A stretch of 44,065 bases of DNA from Candidatus Saccharimonadota bacterium (GCA_017645955.1 JAGCNM010000025.1:1-44065), one strand, 5' to 3'; counted from the first letter of the stretch, positions 31,804-41,414 are shown. The notes: generated by a model from the sequence alone, not told the origin. Program-made: numbers and translations.

Positions 31804-33045
31804 ATGGATATATTTATTGGTATAGTTGTTGGGCTCATCGTTCTAATGTTCCTCGTAACAGCGCATGAGTTCGGGCATTTTTTAGCATCAAGACGAAATG
31901 GTGTAAATGTTTTAGAATTCGGGATTGGATTCCCGCCGCGAGCGGCAGCCTGGATTAAGGATGAAAAAACTGGAAAGTGGCGAAAACTGAATAAAAAAGA
32001 GTGGAAAAAAGAGAAAGTTTCGAAAGTAGTTTATTCGGAATCGAAGGGACTAGCTCAAAAGGGAATGATTTTTAGTTTGAACTGGCTACCAATTGGCGGT
32101 TTTTGTCAGATGGATGGCGAATCGGCGGAGGATTCTCGTAAAGGAACTTTCGGAGCAGCAAGTTTTTGGGCAAAAACAAAGATTCTATTCGCCGGCGTCG
32201 CAATGAACTGGTTAGTGGCGATTATAATTTTCACTATGCTAGCTTGGACTGGAATGCCGGAATTCATTGATAACCAATTTACTATCCCGAGTGACACGAT
32301 ATCGAATTTAACAATGGTTGAAATACTTGAAGTTGCAGAAGATTCTCCGGCCGAAAAAGCGGGTATGCAATCTGGCGATGCGATTATTGTAGTGGGTGGA
32401 AACGAGGTTTATCGTGCAAGTGAAATTACCGATTATAACGAAGCGCATGCAGGAGAAGAAGTGAATTATATTATTATGCGTGATGGAACGAGGATTGCTG
32501 TTGACGCAACACTAAATCCTGCTGGTTCGGAGTATCTCTTAGGCGTATCAATGTCCACGTCGCAAGCTTTATCCTTTTCGTCCTGGTCAGCGCCAATCGT
32601 AGGAGTCGGACTAACTGCGCAATTAACTGGCGAAACTTTCAAGGGTGTCGGTATGATGCTTTGGAATTTAGCGTCTGGAGCTGTGAGATTATTTAGCCCT
32701 GACGCAGGAGTACGCGAAAGCGGGCAAGAAGCGCTTTCTTCGGTAGGTGATTCAGTCTCGGGTCCGGTCGGGATTATCGGTGTTTTGTTCCCGGCGTTTA
32801 CCGCCGCAGGGCCGACTAATCTCGCCTTTCTAGCAGCTTTAATTTCAGTTTCACTCGCTTGTATGAACGTTTTGCCGATTCCAGCGCTTGATGGTGGGAG
32901 ATGGCTCCTCATTGCAATTTATAAAGCACGCGGAAAGAAATTGACGAAAGAAGCGGAAGAAAAAATTGTTTCGCGTGCATTTATGGTTTTGCTTGCAATT
33001 ATCTTTATCGTAACAGTACTAGATATCATAAGGATTGCTAGATGA
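31804..33045 (+). CDS. rseP: RseP-like site-2 protease (M50)
   Basis: 413 residues, an intramembrane zinc metalloprotease. The first helix carries HEFGH (about 21-25) with two zinc His and the catalytic Glu. A PDZ domain (about 175-245; AEDSPAEKAGMQSGDAIIVVGG) follows. The third zinc ligand lies in NVLPIPALDGGRW (about 356-368). Such enzymes cut membrane-bound anti-sigma factors or leftover signal peptides. There are about four transmembrane helices. It overlaps the CPBP gene by 4 bases. In most bacteria cdsA and dxr lie between uppS and rseP; both are absent here. Confidence 0.95.
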   Translation: MDIFIGIVVGLIVLMFLVTAHEFGHFLASRRNGVNVLEFGIGFPPRAAAWIKDEKTGKWRKLNKKEWKKEKVSKVVYSESKGLAQKGMIFSLNWLPIGGFCQMDGESAEDSRKGTFGAASFWAKTKILFAGVAMNWLVAIIIFTMLAWTGMPEFIDNQFTIPSDTISNLTMVEILEVAEDSPAEKAGMQSGDAIIVVGGNEVYRASEITDYNEAHAGEEVNYIIMRDGTRIAVDATLNPAGSEYLLGVSMSTSQALSFSSWSAPIVGVGLTAQLTGETFKGVGMMLWNLASGAVRLFSPDAGVRESGQEALSSVGDSVSGPVGIIGVLFPAFTAAGPTNLAFLAALISVSLACMNVLPIPALDGGRWLLIAIYKARGKKLTKEAEEKIVSRAFMVLLAIIFIVTVLDIIRIAR

Positions 33046-33785
33046 AAAAAATAGCATTGAGTGTTTTTCTAATGCTAATCTGGGTCGGGGCTTCAGTGAT
33101 AGTATCACAACTGATTATCGGATATACAATGGTCGCTATTTTAGGACCGGAAACTTTTAGTCAGGCAGTTTGGACGGCGTTATATTCAGCTTTATCATAT
33201 CTTCTAGCGCTAGTTTTAATCATTTTTGTCCCGAAGCTAATTAAAAAACAAAAGGAAACGAAAAAGAAAAAGGGAGTTAGCGAGAGAGTTGAGCTCGGGC
33301 TAAGGGGTTTACCGACTTGGACGGATATTGGACTGGCGCCGGTTGGTTTTATTGTTTATTTAATTGCGGCGGCGGCGTTATCGGCAATATTTATGCTCTT
33401 CCCGTGGTTTAATGCGGAAGAAGTACAGGAAGTCGGATTTAGCGTTTACGCAGTCGGAACTAGCCGATTAATTGCTTTTTTAACACTTGTTGTGGTTGCT
33501 CCAATTGCGGAAGAAATTATTTTCCGAGGTTGGCTCTACGGTAGGATGCGAAAAAAATTGGGCGAAAAGGTTTCCGATCGAACCTCGATGATTGTTTCGA
33601 TGCTACTGGTTTCATTACTTTTCGGGATTGTCCATCTCCAATGGAATGTTGGAGTAAACGTTTTTGCGATGTCAGTCGTACTTTGCGGTCTACGCGAAAT
33701 AACAGGTACGATTTATTCTGGCATACTAATGCACATGCTAAAGAATGGCGTAGCGTTTTATCTGTTGTTTATCTTAGGTTTGTGA
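33042..33785 (+). CDS. CPBP-family intramembrane metalloprotease
   Basis: 247 residues with about six transmembrane helices. CPBP (Rce1/Abi-like) motifs: EEIIFRGWLYGRM (the EExxxR motif), FGIVHLQW with a metal His, and the final HMLKNGVAF. A basic cytoplasmic loop (KKQKETKKKK) lies near 70-80. Family members cleave prenylated proteins or give immunity to peptide toxins. It is coupled to rseP through an ATGA overlap, so the two membrane proteases may act together (inference). Confidence 0.9.
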   Translation: MKKIALSVFLMLIWVGASVIVSQLIIGYTMVAILGPETFSQAVWTALYSALSYLLALVLIIFVPKLIKKQKETKKKKGVSERVELGLRGLPTWTDIGLAPVGFIVYLIAAAALSAIFMLFPWFNAEEVQEVGFSVYAVGTSRLIAFLTLVVVAPIAEEIIFRGWLYGRMRKKLGEKVSDRTSMIVSMLLVSLLFGIVHLQWNVGVNVFAMSVVLCGLREITGTIYSGILMHMLKNGVAFYLLFILGL

Positions 33786-33791
33786 TATAAT
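33783..33791 (+). promoter_or_regulatory. Extended -10 promoter of proS, leaderless
   Basis: TGATATAAT overlaps the last codons of the CPBP gene; ATG 33799 is seven bases after the hexamer, no SD. Confidence 0.7.
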
Positions 33792-33798
33792 AAGCGGC

Positions 33799-35025
33799 AT
33801 GAGATTTTCGAAAACTTTCATCAAGACTTTAAGAGAAGCGCCGAAAGATGAAACGGCGAAAAATGGGGCTCTTTTAACGAGAGCGGGTTATATCCATAAA
33901 GAAATGGCAGGGGTTTATGATTATTTGCCGTTTGGGATTCGAGTGATTGAGAATATTAAAGCCATTATTCGTGACGAGCTAAATAAAATTGGTTGCGAGG
34001 AAGTATTATTATCCGCACTCCAGAATCCGGAACTATGGGAAAAGACTGGAAGGTTTTCTGATACTGAAGTTGATGTCTGGTTTAAGACTGAGCTTTCGGC
34101 TGGAGGAGTTTTAGGGCTTGCGCCGACACATGAAGAGCCTTTAACTAATATGTTAAAGACCTATGTTTCAAGCTATAAGGATTTACCGTTATACATATAC
34201 CAGTTCCAAACTAAGTTTAGAAATGAACTCCGGGCTAAATCAGGGATTCTACGCGGACGCGAGTTTTTAATGAAAGATTTATATAGTTTCCATACGTCGG
34301 AAGAAGATTTAGATAAGTTCTATAATGAAGTCGAAAAAGCTTACGGGCGAATCTTCGAACGCTTGGGAATCGGCGATTCGACATTTGAAACATTCGCTTC
34401 GGGTGGCATTTTCTCGAAATACTCGCATGAGTTTCAGACCTTCTTACCGGTAGGTGAAGATACGGTTTATTATAATAAGGATAAGTCGATTGTCCTGAAC
34501 GAAGAAGTCTTAAATGATGAGGTTTTGGCTGATCTCGGGGTTTCGCGTGATGAATTAACCGAAACTACCGCGGCCGAAGTTGGGAATATCTTTAAGTTAA
34601 AGTATAAATACTCGGAGCCTCTAGGGTTAAAATTTGCTGACGAGAAAAACGAACAGAAAAACGTTTATATGGGTTGTTATGGGATTGGCGTTTCGAGATT
34701 AATGGGCGTAATTGCAGAGAAGTTTTCGGATGAGAAGGGCTTAGTTTGGCCGGAAGCTATTGCGCCGTTTAAATATCACTTAATCGGGATTGGCGCTGAG
34801 GGAACGAAAGCCGCGGAAGAGTTTTATAATAAGCATGAGGAAATGACCTTATTTGATGATAGAGACTTAAGACCGGGCGAGAAATTTGCGGATGCGGAGT
34901 TGATTGGTATTCCATTTAGGGTAGTGATTTCAGATAAGACATTAAAAGACGGAATGGCGGAAGTAACTCTTCGAAAGTCCGGCGAGACGAAACTGGTTAA
35001 AATTGAAGAGCTAGAAGAGCTTTAA
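33799..35025 (+). CDS. proS: Prolyl-tRNA synthetase, short form without editing domain
   Basis: 408 residues; typical bacterial ProRS is about 570 because of a large editing insertion between motifs 2 and 3. Here motif 1 (GVYDYLPFGIRVIENI), motif 2 (FRNELRAKSGILRGREFLMKD minus ends) and motif 3 (GCYGIGVSRLMG) follow with only a short linker, so Ala-tRNA(Pro) cannot be edited in cis. TPTHEEPLT reads APTHEEPLT. A C-terminal anticodon-binding domain (FDDRDLRPGEKFADAELIG) ends the protein. Short ProRS forms occur in other reduced genomes. Leaderless start. Confidence 0.95.
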   Translation: MRFSKTFIKTLREAPKDETAKNGALLTRAGYIHKEMAGVYDYLPFGIRVIENIKAIIRDELNKIGCEEVLLSALQNPELWEKTGRFSDTEVDVWFKTELSAGGVLGLAPTHEEPLTNMLKTYVSSYKDLPLYIYQFQTKFRNELRAKSGILRGREFLMKDLYSFHTSEEDLDKFYNEVEKAYGRIFERLGIGDSTFETFASGGIFSKYSHEFQTFLPVGEDTVYYNKDKSIVLNEEVLNDEVLADLGVSRDELTETTAAEVGNIFKLKYKYSEPLGLKFADEKNEQKNVYMGCYGIGVSRLMGVIAEKFSDEKGLVWPEAIAPFKYHLIGIGAEGTKAAEEFYNKHEEMTLFDDRDLRPGEKFADAELIGIPFRVVISDKTLKDGMAEVTLRKSGETKLVKIEELEEL

Positions 35026-35031
35026 AGACAC

Positions 35032-35060
35032 TTGACTAGAAATCTGTTTTCGTGTAAACT
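35032..35060 (+). promoter_or_regulatory. Promoter of greA
   Basis: TTGACT (35032-35037), a 17-base spacer, then TGTAAACT with the -10 at 35055-35060. Predicted start near 35067. Confidence 0.75.
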
Positions 35061-35089
35061 CTATTAAGATTATTTAAAGTGGGATTTCT

Positions 35090-35536
35090 ATGATAAAGAA
35101 AAGTATTAGTTTAACTGCTGAGGGGAAAAAAGAATTAGAAAAAGAGCTAGACGAGCTCATAAAGGGTCGTCCGGCGATTGCGGAGAAAATCGCGACGGCA
35201 AGGGCTTTTGGTGATTTGTCGGAAAATGAGGAGTACAGCTCAGCGCGAGCGGAACAGAAAATGGCGGAAGGCCGTATTTTAGAAATACAAGAAATTTTGA
35301 AAAACGCGAAAATTATCCGCGCCGGAAAAAAGGATAAAGCCATCCTTGGCGCGACAGTTTCTTTAGATATGGGTGGTAGAAAAGTTGACTATACTTTAGT
35401 TGGCCCGACCGAGGCTAATCCTTTAGAGGGAAAGATTTCGAACGAATCGCCAATCGGAAAGGCGATTTTAGGGCGAAAAGCGGGCGAAGAGTTTGAATTT
35501 AACGGGAAAAAGGTTAAGATTGTCGAAATCAAGTAA
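35090..35536 (+). CDS. greA: Transcription elongation factor GreA
   Basis: 148 residues. The N-terminal coiled coil carries the tip DLSENEEYSSARAEQ, whose Asp and Glu help RNA polymerase cut backtracked RNA. The C-terminal FKBP-like domain has YTLVGPTEANP, ISNESPIGKAILG and a final VKIVEIK. Length is slightly below the usual 158. The leader is about 23 bases with a weak GTGGG site rather than a clear SD. Upstream of lysS, as in several bacteria. Confidence 0.95.
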   Translation: MIKKSISLTAEGKKELEKELDELIKGRPAIAEKIATARAFGDLSENEEYSSARAEQKMAEGRILEIQEILKNAKIIRAGKKDKAILGATVSLDMGGRKVDYTLVGPTEANPLEGKISNESPIGKAILGRKAGEEFEFNGKKVKIVEIK

Positions 35537-35538
35537 CA

Positions 35539-35547
35539 TGGTATAAT
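35539..35547 (+). promoter_or_regulatory. Extended -10 promoter of lysS, leaderless
   Basis: TGGTATAAT directly after the greA stop; ATG 35554 follows six bases later, no SD. Confidence 0.75.
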
Positions 35548-35553
35548 AATGTC

Positions 35554-37032
35554 ATGTTACTTGAAGATTATCGAAACGAAAGACTGAAAAAATTAGAGGA
35601 GATTCGCGCGCGCGGAATTGATCCGTTTCCGGCGAAGTCGAATCGTAATACAAAAATCGTAGACGTCATTAATCATTTTGACGAGAAAAAAGGTCAAGAA
35701 GTTGTCATTGTGGGGCGAATTGTCGCGATTAGATCTTTCGGGAAGTTAGTCTTTATTAAGCTTCGTGATTATACGGGCGAGGTCCAGATTTTCATGAAGG
35801 CTTCGGACGAAGCGCATGAAGGGTTATTCGGCGCGAAAGATGTTAAATTGCTCGATTTAGGTGATTTTATTGAAGCGAAAGGCATAGTCGATAAGAGCCA
35901 GACCGGCGAGATTTCAGTTTTTGCGGACTTCGTGAGACTTTTAACTAAGTCCTTAAGGCCTCTGCCGGAGAAGTTTGAGAATAAGGAAGAGAGATACCGC
36001 CGACGCTATGTTGATATGAACGTCAATCCGGAAGTACGCGAGAGGCTAGTTAGGCGTTCGAAATTCTGGCAAGCAACACGCGATTTTATGGTTAAACACG
36101 GATTTATTGAAATCAATATCCCGGTTTTAGAACATACAACTGGCGGAGCGGATGCGCAACCTTTCGTAACACACATGAACGCATTAGACGAAGATTTTTA
36201 TCTTCGCATTTCGCATGAATTGCCACTAAAGAGACTCCTCGGGGGCGGGTTTGAAAAGGTGTTTGATATTGGTCCGAGGTTTAGAAACGAGGGAGTAGAC
36301 GATGAGCATCTACCGGAACATATCGCGTTTGAGGCTTATTCGGCTTACGAAGATTATGAAGACGGGATGAAGCTCTACGAAGAGATGATTAAATATGTCG
36401 CGAAAGAAACTTGGGGAACTTTACAATTTAAGGTAAATGGGTTTGAAGTTAATTTAGACCAAGAATGGCCGAGAATTAAATATGCGGATCTACTTAAAGA
36501 GAAGTATAATGTTGACGTCTTTAATCCGGACCGGGAACAGCTAGTTTCGATTCTACTTGAGAATTGGGACGCGAAAGATATGGGGCGCGAGGAATTAAAG
36601 CGTAAACTAGAGAATACCTCTACGCCGCATCTAATCGACGACGTTTGGAAGTTAATTAGGAAGACTTCGGCGGGGCCGTACTGGTTAATCGAAGAGCCGT
36701 TAAGCTTATCGCCACTCGCGAAAAAATCGCCGGAAAACCCGTTAGTAACCGAAAGGTTCCATCCAGTAATTGGCGGGACAGAAATGGGGAATGGTTTTTC
36801 AGAATTAAACGATCCATTAGATCAGTTAGAGAGATTCGAAGAACAACAAGCGGCGCGCGACGCTGGCGATGAAGAGGCGCAGATGTTAGACCGCGACTTT
36901 GTTGAGATGCTTGAATATGGAATGCCGCCGGCCTGCGGATGGGGAAATTCCGAACGAAATTTCTGGCTACTTGAAGGAGTTCCGGGAAGAGAAGCTGTTC
37001 CATTCCCGACGATGAAGAGTAAGGAAGATTAA
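35554..37032 (+). CDS. lysS: Lysyl-tRNA synthetase, class II
   Basis: 492 residues. An OB-fold anticodon-binding domain (about 45-145; VVIVGRIVAIRSFGKLVFI) precedes the class II catalytic core. LysRS markers: RYRRRYVDMNVNPEVRE, EINIPVLEHTTGGADAQPF, YLRISHELPLKRLLGGGF and motif 2 FRNEGVDDEHLPEHIAFE. Motif 2 usually continues HNPEFTxxE, and motif 3, usually GLGIGIDRL, reads GCGWGNSERNF, one residue shorter. So the ATP site is divergent but the key Arg remain. The ending VPFPTMKSKED is typical. It is transcribed separately from greA. Confidence 0.93.
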   Translation: MLLEDYRNERLKKLEEIRARGIDPFPAKSNRNTKIVDVINHFDEKKGQEVVIVGRIVAIRSFGKLVFIKLRDYTGEVQIFMKASDEAHEGLFGAKDVKLLDLGDFIEAKGIVDKSQTGEISVFADFVRLLTKSLRPLPEKFENKEERYRRRYVDMNVNPEVRERLVRRSKFWQATRDFMVKHGFIEINIPVLEHTTGGADAQPFVTHMNALDEDFYLRISHELPLKRLLGGGFEKVFDIGPRFRNEGVDDEHLPEHIAFEAYSAYEDYEDGMKLYEEMIKYVAKETWGTLQFKVNGFEVNLDQEWPRIKYADLLKEKYNVDVFNPDREQLVSILLENWDAKDMGREELKRKLENTSTPHLIDDVWKLIRKTSAGPYWLIEEPLSLSPLAKKSPENPLVTERFHPVIGGTEMGNGFSELNDPLDQLERFEEQQAARDAGDEEAQMLDRDFVEMLEYGMPPACGWGNSERNFWLLEGVPGREAVPFPTMKSKED

Positions 37033-37155
37033 AATAATACATTCACGGTTTTTTGATGCGGGGCAGGGGTTGAAGTTGGAGCGATTTAACGTTTTTAGAG
37101 TCCTTTAGAGGAACCCCTTGAACGTTCCTAGGGTTCATAAACGGCACGAGCCAAT

Positions 37156-39003
37156 TTAAACACTAGGAACTATGCAACGAATAGCGTTCCCCTTAACCTT
37201 ATTGTTGTAGTAGGTTGGGTTGACGTACGTGCTGGAGAAGTATAGGTAGTAGACGATGCTACTATTGTTAGCAGTAGAGGACCAGTAACTAACGCTGGAG
37301 CCACGACTGAATACTGAACCGTATTCGATATAGCCGGAATAGACGAAATTATTAGGATAAGCGCGAAGAGCATTGGAAACTGGAGTTCCTTCAGTAGAGC
37401 CAGTGTAATATGGAGCTGCTGAGCTATCGTAGTTAGCCGGTTTAGTTCCGTTATTTAGTCCGGTTACGATGAGACTCCAGAAGTCATTAGTAGCTTCTCT
37501 AGACTTATTACCGCCTCTCGGTAGACTCCAGCCTTTAGGACAGATAGATTTAGTATTATAGTCTCCGGTTGAGGTTTCTGTGGTATTTGCCGCAGCGGCA
37601 GCCCAAGTGTAGTAATTACCGTAGCTATACATACTGGCCTTAGAAGTAGAATTAATAGCACTATTAGTGGTTGGGTTACTCGGGCGGTCTGATACACTAG
37701 TTGGAGTATTAAGGTTATTGTAACGCGGAAAGAGATAAGTAGGGTTACTTCCAGTAATAGTATTGGCAGTACTACCGTCTGTACTATAAAGACTGTTTGC
37801 ATCAGTGTAGCTACCCGAATCAGACCATGGCGCTTCGGGGTCAGCGAGGCCCGTAAAGCCAGTCTCGTAACCTTGGGCGAGGGCGATATTAGTCGCGCCG
37901 GTAGTAGCAGTGTTTTCTATTCTCATGTTTTCAATCATCCAGCAGTTACCGTCCGCGAGTTTAGCGACCGCGTAGGTTTCGTTATCGCGTTGGTCAGTTA
38001 AAGCGGTAACAGCGCCTTCTGGAAGAAATGGGCAACCGGTCCAATCTTGGAGATTACCAGTGGATCTAATCCAATGAGCGGAAAGGGAAAGGCCATTGTT
38101 TTGTCCAGTGTAGGTTCCAGCGGGGAATTCAATGTATTCTTGCGGACCGTAAAAGCCTTCCGAATCAGAATAATCATAAGTCGTAGACCAACCAGCGAAG
38201 CCGTAGCCATCGCGGCTGAAGTTAGAAGCGAGAAGCGTAGCATTGGTAGTAGATGCCGTAATCGTCTGGCACCCCATAGACCCTAAAACATTGGAACCAT
38301 TAGGATAGTAGCAGATCTTACCAGCCTCAGTAGTCTCTTCGTGAAGCGGGATTTCAGTAGCTGGATGAACTAATATGTAGATGACTTTACCATTATAAGT
38401 TCCAGCAGGTTGTTCTGGAGAAGCATAGGCTCTATAAGTAGTAGTGAGTGTAGCACCAATAGCATTAAGGCCCATGTCTGTGATACCATTTCTTGAAGCT
38501 ACTTTAGTGTAAGCTGAGGGAACTACGTGATAAGAACCGAATGAACCATTAGTATCGGAAGCTAGAGTGATTGGATAAGTAGCATTAGTGTTAGTAGTTA
38601 GTTTCATAGCCCATTGAGAACTATTACCGTTTAGTAGTAAACCAGTATCAATAGTGTCTGTACCGGATGAGGCTACTAGTTTAGTACTATTAGTACCTCC
38701 TACTTCATTACCAGTATATCCTGCGGCATAGATAGCGAAGCCTTCATTATCGTTACATGTTACGTTAAGAGTTGTAGAACCAATGTCTTCTTTATATGTA
38801 CCGTTACTTACTATATCCGTATGAGCGGAGTTTAGTGTACTAGATAGTGTACAAGAGACTTGGATGGAGAGAGAAACATTATCTATGACGGAGTCGGTGG
38901 CGGAGACATTATATGAAGTTAGGAGAAGAAATGAGAGAAGAGTAGAAGAGAGAAGAATAGAAGATAATGCTATAAGAGCTGAAGATTTTGTATGGTTAAC
39001 CAT
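37156..39003 (-). CDS. Secreted surface protein: InlB-type repeat and variable FISUMP/lectin-like domain
   Basis: 615 residues. A signal peptide (about 1-35, ending NVSA) is followed by a Ser/Thr/Asn-rich beta domain. An InlB/Listeria-Bacteroides-type repeat comes at about 230-310 (GFAGWSTTYDYSDS to LSLSAHW). The FISUMP-type domain spans about 325-615: TDQRDNETYAVAKLADGNCW, ICPKGWSLPRGG, SYWSSTANNSS and the ending IRCIVPSV. It is a paralogue of 42617-44065; long stretches are near identical in DNA, but the residues around YWSST differ at most positions. That segment is the ligand face in C-type-lectin-fold proteins diversified by retroelements. Leaderless-type start, nine bases after TGATATAAT. 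Confidence 0.88.
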   Translation of the reverse strand: MVNHTKSSALIALSSILLSSTLLSFLLLTSYNVSATDSVIDNVSLSIQVSCTLSSTLNSAHTDIVSNGTYKEDIGSTTLNVTCNDNEGFAIYAAGYTGNEVGGTNSTKLVASSGTDTIDTGLLLNGNSSQWAMKLTTNTNATYPITLASDTNGSFGSYHVVPSAYTKVASRNGITDMGLNAIGATLTTTYRAYASPEQPAGTYNGKVIYILVHPATEIPLHEETTEAGKICYYPNGSNVLGSMGCQTITASTTNATLLASNFSRDGYGFAGWSTTYDYSDSEGFYGPQEYIEFPAGTYTGQNNGLSLSAHWIRSTGNLQDWTGCPFLPEGAVTALTDQRDNETYAVAKLADGNCWMIENMRIENTATTGATNIALAQGYETGFTGLADPEAPWSDSGSYTDANSLYSTDGSTANTITGSNPTYLFPRYNNLNTPTSVSDRPSNPTTNSAINSTSKASMYSYGNYYTWAAAAANTTETSTGDYNTKSICPKGWSLPRGGNKSREATNDFWSLIVTGLNNGTKPANYDSSAAPYYTGSTEGTPVSNALRAYPNNFVYSGYIEYGSVFSRGSSVSYWSSTANNSSIVYYLYFSSTYVNPTYYNNKVKGNAIRCIVPSV

Positions 39004-39012
39004 AATGGTTTT

Positions 39013-39021
39013 ATTATATCA
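39013..39021 (-). promoter_or_regulatory. Extended -10 promoter of the surface-protein gene
   Basis: TGATATAAT on the minus strand; the ATG (39003) is nine bases downstream, so the leader is about two bases. Confidence 0.65.
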
Positions 39022-39059
39022 TGGGTTGTTTTATGAGGGAAGATTATGGTTTAGCTAAT

Positions 39060-39275
39060 TTAAAATTCAATGGTTTTAATGCGAGAATGGGCGCCGCGAG
39101 AAATGGAAATAGAAGTTTTCGGAACATTAAAATGTTTCGCGAGAAGCTTAATTAAAGCTTCGTTGGCCTCGCCGTCGTGAGGTTTCGCACGAAGATAAAC
39201 CGTCAGCTCGTCTTCGGAAGTTTTCACAATCTTTTCCTGCGAACTGCCAGGTTTAACCGTAACTTTATATTTCAT
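39060..39275 (-). CDS. DUF167 (YggU/UPF0235) family protein
   Basis: 71 residues. The family is recognised by [34 protein letters not shown] and the closing [14 protein letters not shown]. It is a small alpha/beta protein of unknown biochemical role found across bacteria, archaea and eukaryotes. The ATG is six bases after TATAAT (39287-39282) without an SD, so leaderless. It is divergent from uvrB with only 41 bases between the two start codons. Confidence 0.93.
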   Translation of the reverse strand: MKYKVTVKPGSSQEKIVKTSEDELTVYLRAKPHDGEANEALIKLLAKHFNVPKTSISISRGAHSRIKTIEF

Positions 39276-39281
39276 GTATAT

Positions 39282-39309
39282 ATTATATAATAATTTCCCA
39301 TGGTATAAT
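39282..39309. promoter_or_regulatory. Overlapping divergent promoters for DUF167 and uvrB
   Basis: Minus-strand TATAAT at 39287-39282 and plus-strand TGGTATAAT at 39301-39309. Each -35 zone falls on or beyond the other's -10, so the two polymerases should compete. Both genes begin 6 or 7 bases after their -10. Confidence 0.7.
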
Positions 39310-39316
39310 AATAGAT

Positions 39317-41293
39317 ATGGCTAAATTTGAATTAGTATCAAAGTATCAGCCGACGGGCGACCAGCCTTCCGCGATTAAAAAGCTCACGGACGGGCTTAAT
39401 AAGGGCGTCCATGAACAGACTTTACTCGGCGTGACGGGTTCCGGGAAGACTTTTACGATGGCGAACATTATCCAAAATGTTCAAAGGCCGACTTTAGTCC
39501 TCGCGCATAATAAAACTCTAGCCGCACAGCTATATTCCGAATTTCGCGATTTTTTCCCGAAAAATGAGGTCCATTATTTCGTTTCGTATTTTGATTACTA
39601 TCAACCGGAAGCCTATATTGCTTCGACGGATACGTATATCGAAAAAGACTCGGCGATTAATGACGAGATAGATAGGTTACGTCACGGCGCGACGGAAGCG
39701 TTATTGTCGCGACGAGACGTCATCGTCGTCGCGTCGGTTTCATGTATTTACGGGATTGGTTCGCCAGAACATTACTCCGAAATGTCGTTCTGGGCTGAAC
39801 GTGGGGAAGAATTGCCTCAACTTGAATTCATCCGAAAACTAGTAAACATTCAGTATCACCGAAATGATTTAGCGTTTGAACGCGGGAATTTCCGGGTGAT
39901 GGGGGATACGATTGACCTTTATCCGGCGAATGGGGAATTCGCGTATCGGTTCGAGTTTGGGTTTGATACTTTGGAGGATGTAAAAATTGTCGATCCGCTG
40001 ACTTTTGAGGTGCGCGAAAAGCCGGACCGAGTACATATTTTTCCGAACACTCATTATGCGACACCTACGGACCAGCTCGAAAAAGCGCTCGTGACGATTC
40101 GAGCGGAGTTTGACGAGAGAATGGCATATTTTGAAAAGCATCAGAAGTATTTAGAGGCGCAAAGGTTGTCGCAAAGAACGAAATACGATCTCGAGATGTT
40201 AAAAGAAACTGGATTTGTAAAGGGAATTGAGAACTATTCGCGACATCTAGACGGGCGAAAGCCGGGTGAGCCTCCTTCGACCTTGCTCGATTTCTTCCCG
40301 AAGGATTTTCTTTTGATTGTCGACGAGTCGCACATGACGCTCCCGCAGGTTCGCGGAATGTATAACGGCGACCATGCGAGAAAGGAAACGCTGGTTGAGT
40401 TCGGATTTAGGCTCCCGTCGGCGCTAGATAATCGGCCGCTAACGTTCGGGGAGTTTGAGAAACATATTAACCAGGCGATTTATGTTTCAGCAACGCCGGG
40501 CGAATATGAATTGGAACATTCGCCGGAGCCGGCGGAACAAGTAATTCGCCCGACGGGACTTTTAGACCCGGAAATCGAGGTCCGCGGGTCGGAGGGTCAG
40601 ATTGACGACTTAATGGAAGAGATTGATAAACGTATCGCGAAGGGGCAAAGGACATTAATCACGACTTTAACGAAGCGGATGGCGGAAGATTTAACCGACC
40701 ACTTAAAGGAACGTGGCGTAAAAACCGCATACATCCATTCTGATGTCGATACGTTAGAAAGAGGAGATATTCTTCGAGATTTACGGTCCGGAGTTTATGA
40801 TGTTCTAGTCGGGATTAATTTACTAAGGGAAGGGCTAGATCTTCCGGAAGTTTCTTTGGTTGCGATTTTAGACGCAGATAAAGAAGGGTTCTTAAGAAGC
40901 GAGTCGGCGCTAATCCAGACGATTGGGCGAGCGGCGAGACACGTCGAGGGGAAGGTGATTATGTATGCGGACTTTATTACAGAAAGTATGGAAAAGGCAA
41001 TTAGCGAGACGAACCGACGACGCGAAATCCAGAAAGCTTACAATGAGGAACATGGAATTACGCCGCAGTCAATCAAAAAGGAGGTTTCGGAAGGGCTTCG
41101 CGCGATTATCCCGGAGAAGGAAAAAGCCGATAAGCTAGATATTAAGCGAATTCCGAAAGATGAATTGCCGGCACTGATTAAACAGCTGTCGTCCGAGATG
41201 CAGCTCGCCGCGGCGAATTTAGAGTTCGAACGTGCCGCCGGGATTAGAGATGAGATCGAGAGAATTAAAGGATTTATGGAGGGGAAGAAGTAA
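39317..41293 (+). CDS. uvrB: UvrABC excinuclease subunit B
   Basis: 658 residues, full length. The damage-verifying helicase-like subunit of nucleotide excision repair. Walker [15 protein letters not shown], the beta-hairpin region [20 protein letters not shown], helicase DESH at [39 protein letters not shown] and QTIGRAARH are all present. A UVR motif ends the protein ([20 protein letters not shown]) and would contact UvrC. It pairs with the shortened UvrC at 9609-10862. Leaderless start. Confidence 0.97.
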   Translation: MAKFELVSKYQPTGDQPSAIKKLTDGLNKGVHEQTLLGVTGSGKTFTMANIIQNVQRPTLVLAHNKTLAAQLYSEFRDFFPKNEVHYFVSYFDYYQPEAYIASTDTYIEKDSAINDEIDRLRHGATEALLSRRDVIVVASVSCIYGIGSPEHYSEMSFWAERGEELPQLEFIRKLVNIQYHRNDLAFERGNFRVMGDTIDLYPANGEFAYRFEFGFDTLEDVKIVDPLTFEVREKPDRVHIFPNTHYATPTDQLEKALVTIRAEFDERMAYFEKHQKYLEAQRLSQRTKYDLEMLKETGFVKGIENYSRHLDGRKPGEPPSTLLDFFPKDFLLIVDESHMTLPQVRGMYNGDHARKETLVEFGFRLPSALDNRPLTFGEFEKHINQAIYVSATPGEYELEHSPEPAEQVIRPTGLLDPEIEVRGSEGQIDDLMEEIDKRIAKGQRTLITTLTKRMAEDLTDHLKERGVKTAYIHSDVDTLERGDILRDLRSGVYDVLVGINLLREGLDLPEVSLVAILDADKEGFLRSESALIQTIGRAARHVEGKVIMYADFITESMEKAISETNRRREIQKAYNEEHGITPQSIKKEVSEGLRAIIPEKEKADKLDIKRIPKDELPALIKQLSSEMQLAAANLEFERAAGIRDEIERIKGFMEGKK

Positions 41294-41348
41294 TATTACT
41301 ATATGGTGAAGTGGATTTTTGGAGCTTAAAATGGCTACCTCTATAAAA

Positions 41349-41408
41349 TCCTAAAATATTGCCATTTTTTGGGATTGTATTCCTAAAATATTGCCATTTT
41401 TTGGGATT
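41349..41408 (+). repeat. Two 28-bp direct repeats, each an imperfect hairpin
   Basis: The same 28 bases occur at 41349-41376 and 41381-41408 with a 4-base spacer. Each copy is also an imperfect inverted repeat (12-base arms such as AATCCTAAAATA with TTTTTTGGGATT). They sit directly upstream of the promoter of the AAA ATPase gene, ending six bases before its -35. They could be operators or terminators for uvrB. Nothing else is seen in 41294-41470. Confidence 0.8.
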
Positions 41409-41414
41409 TTAGTG

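Noticed and set aside
37111-37136. Hairpin GAACCC/GGGTTC as a terminator or mutagenic-homing site downstream of the surface gene
   Set aside because: The stem is only 6 bp, no T-run follows, and the same element is not seen after the second paralogue.
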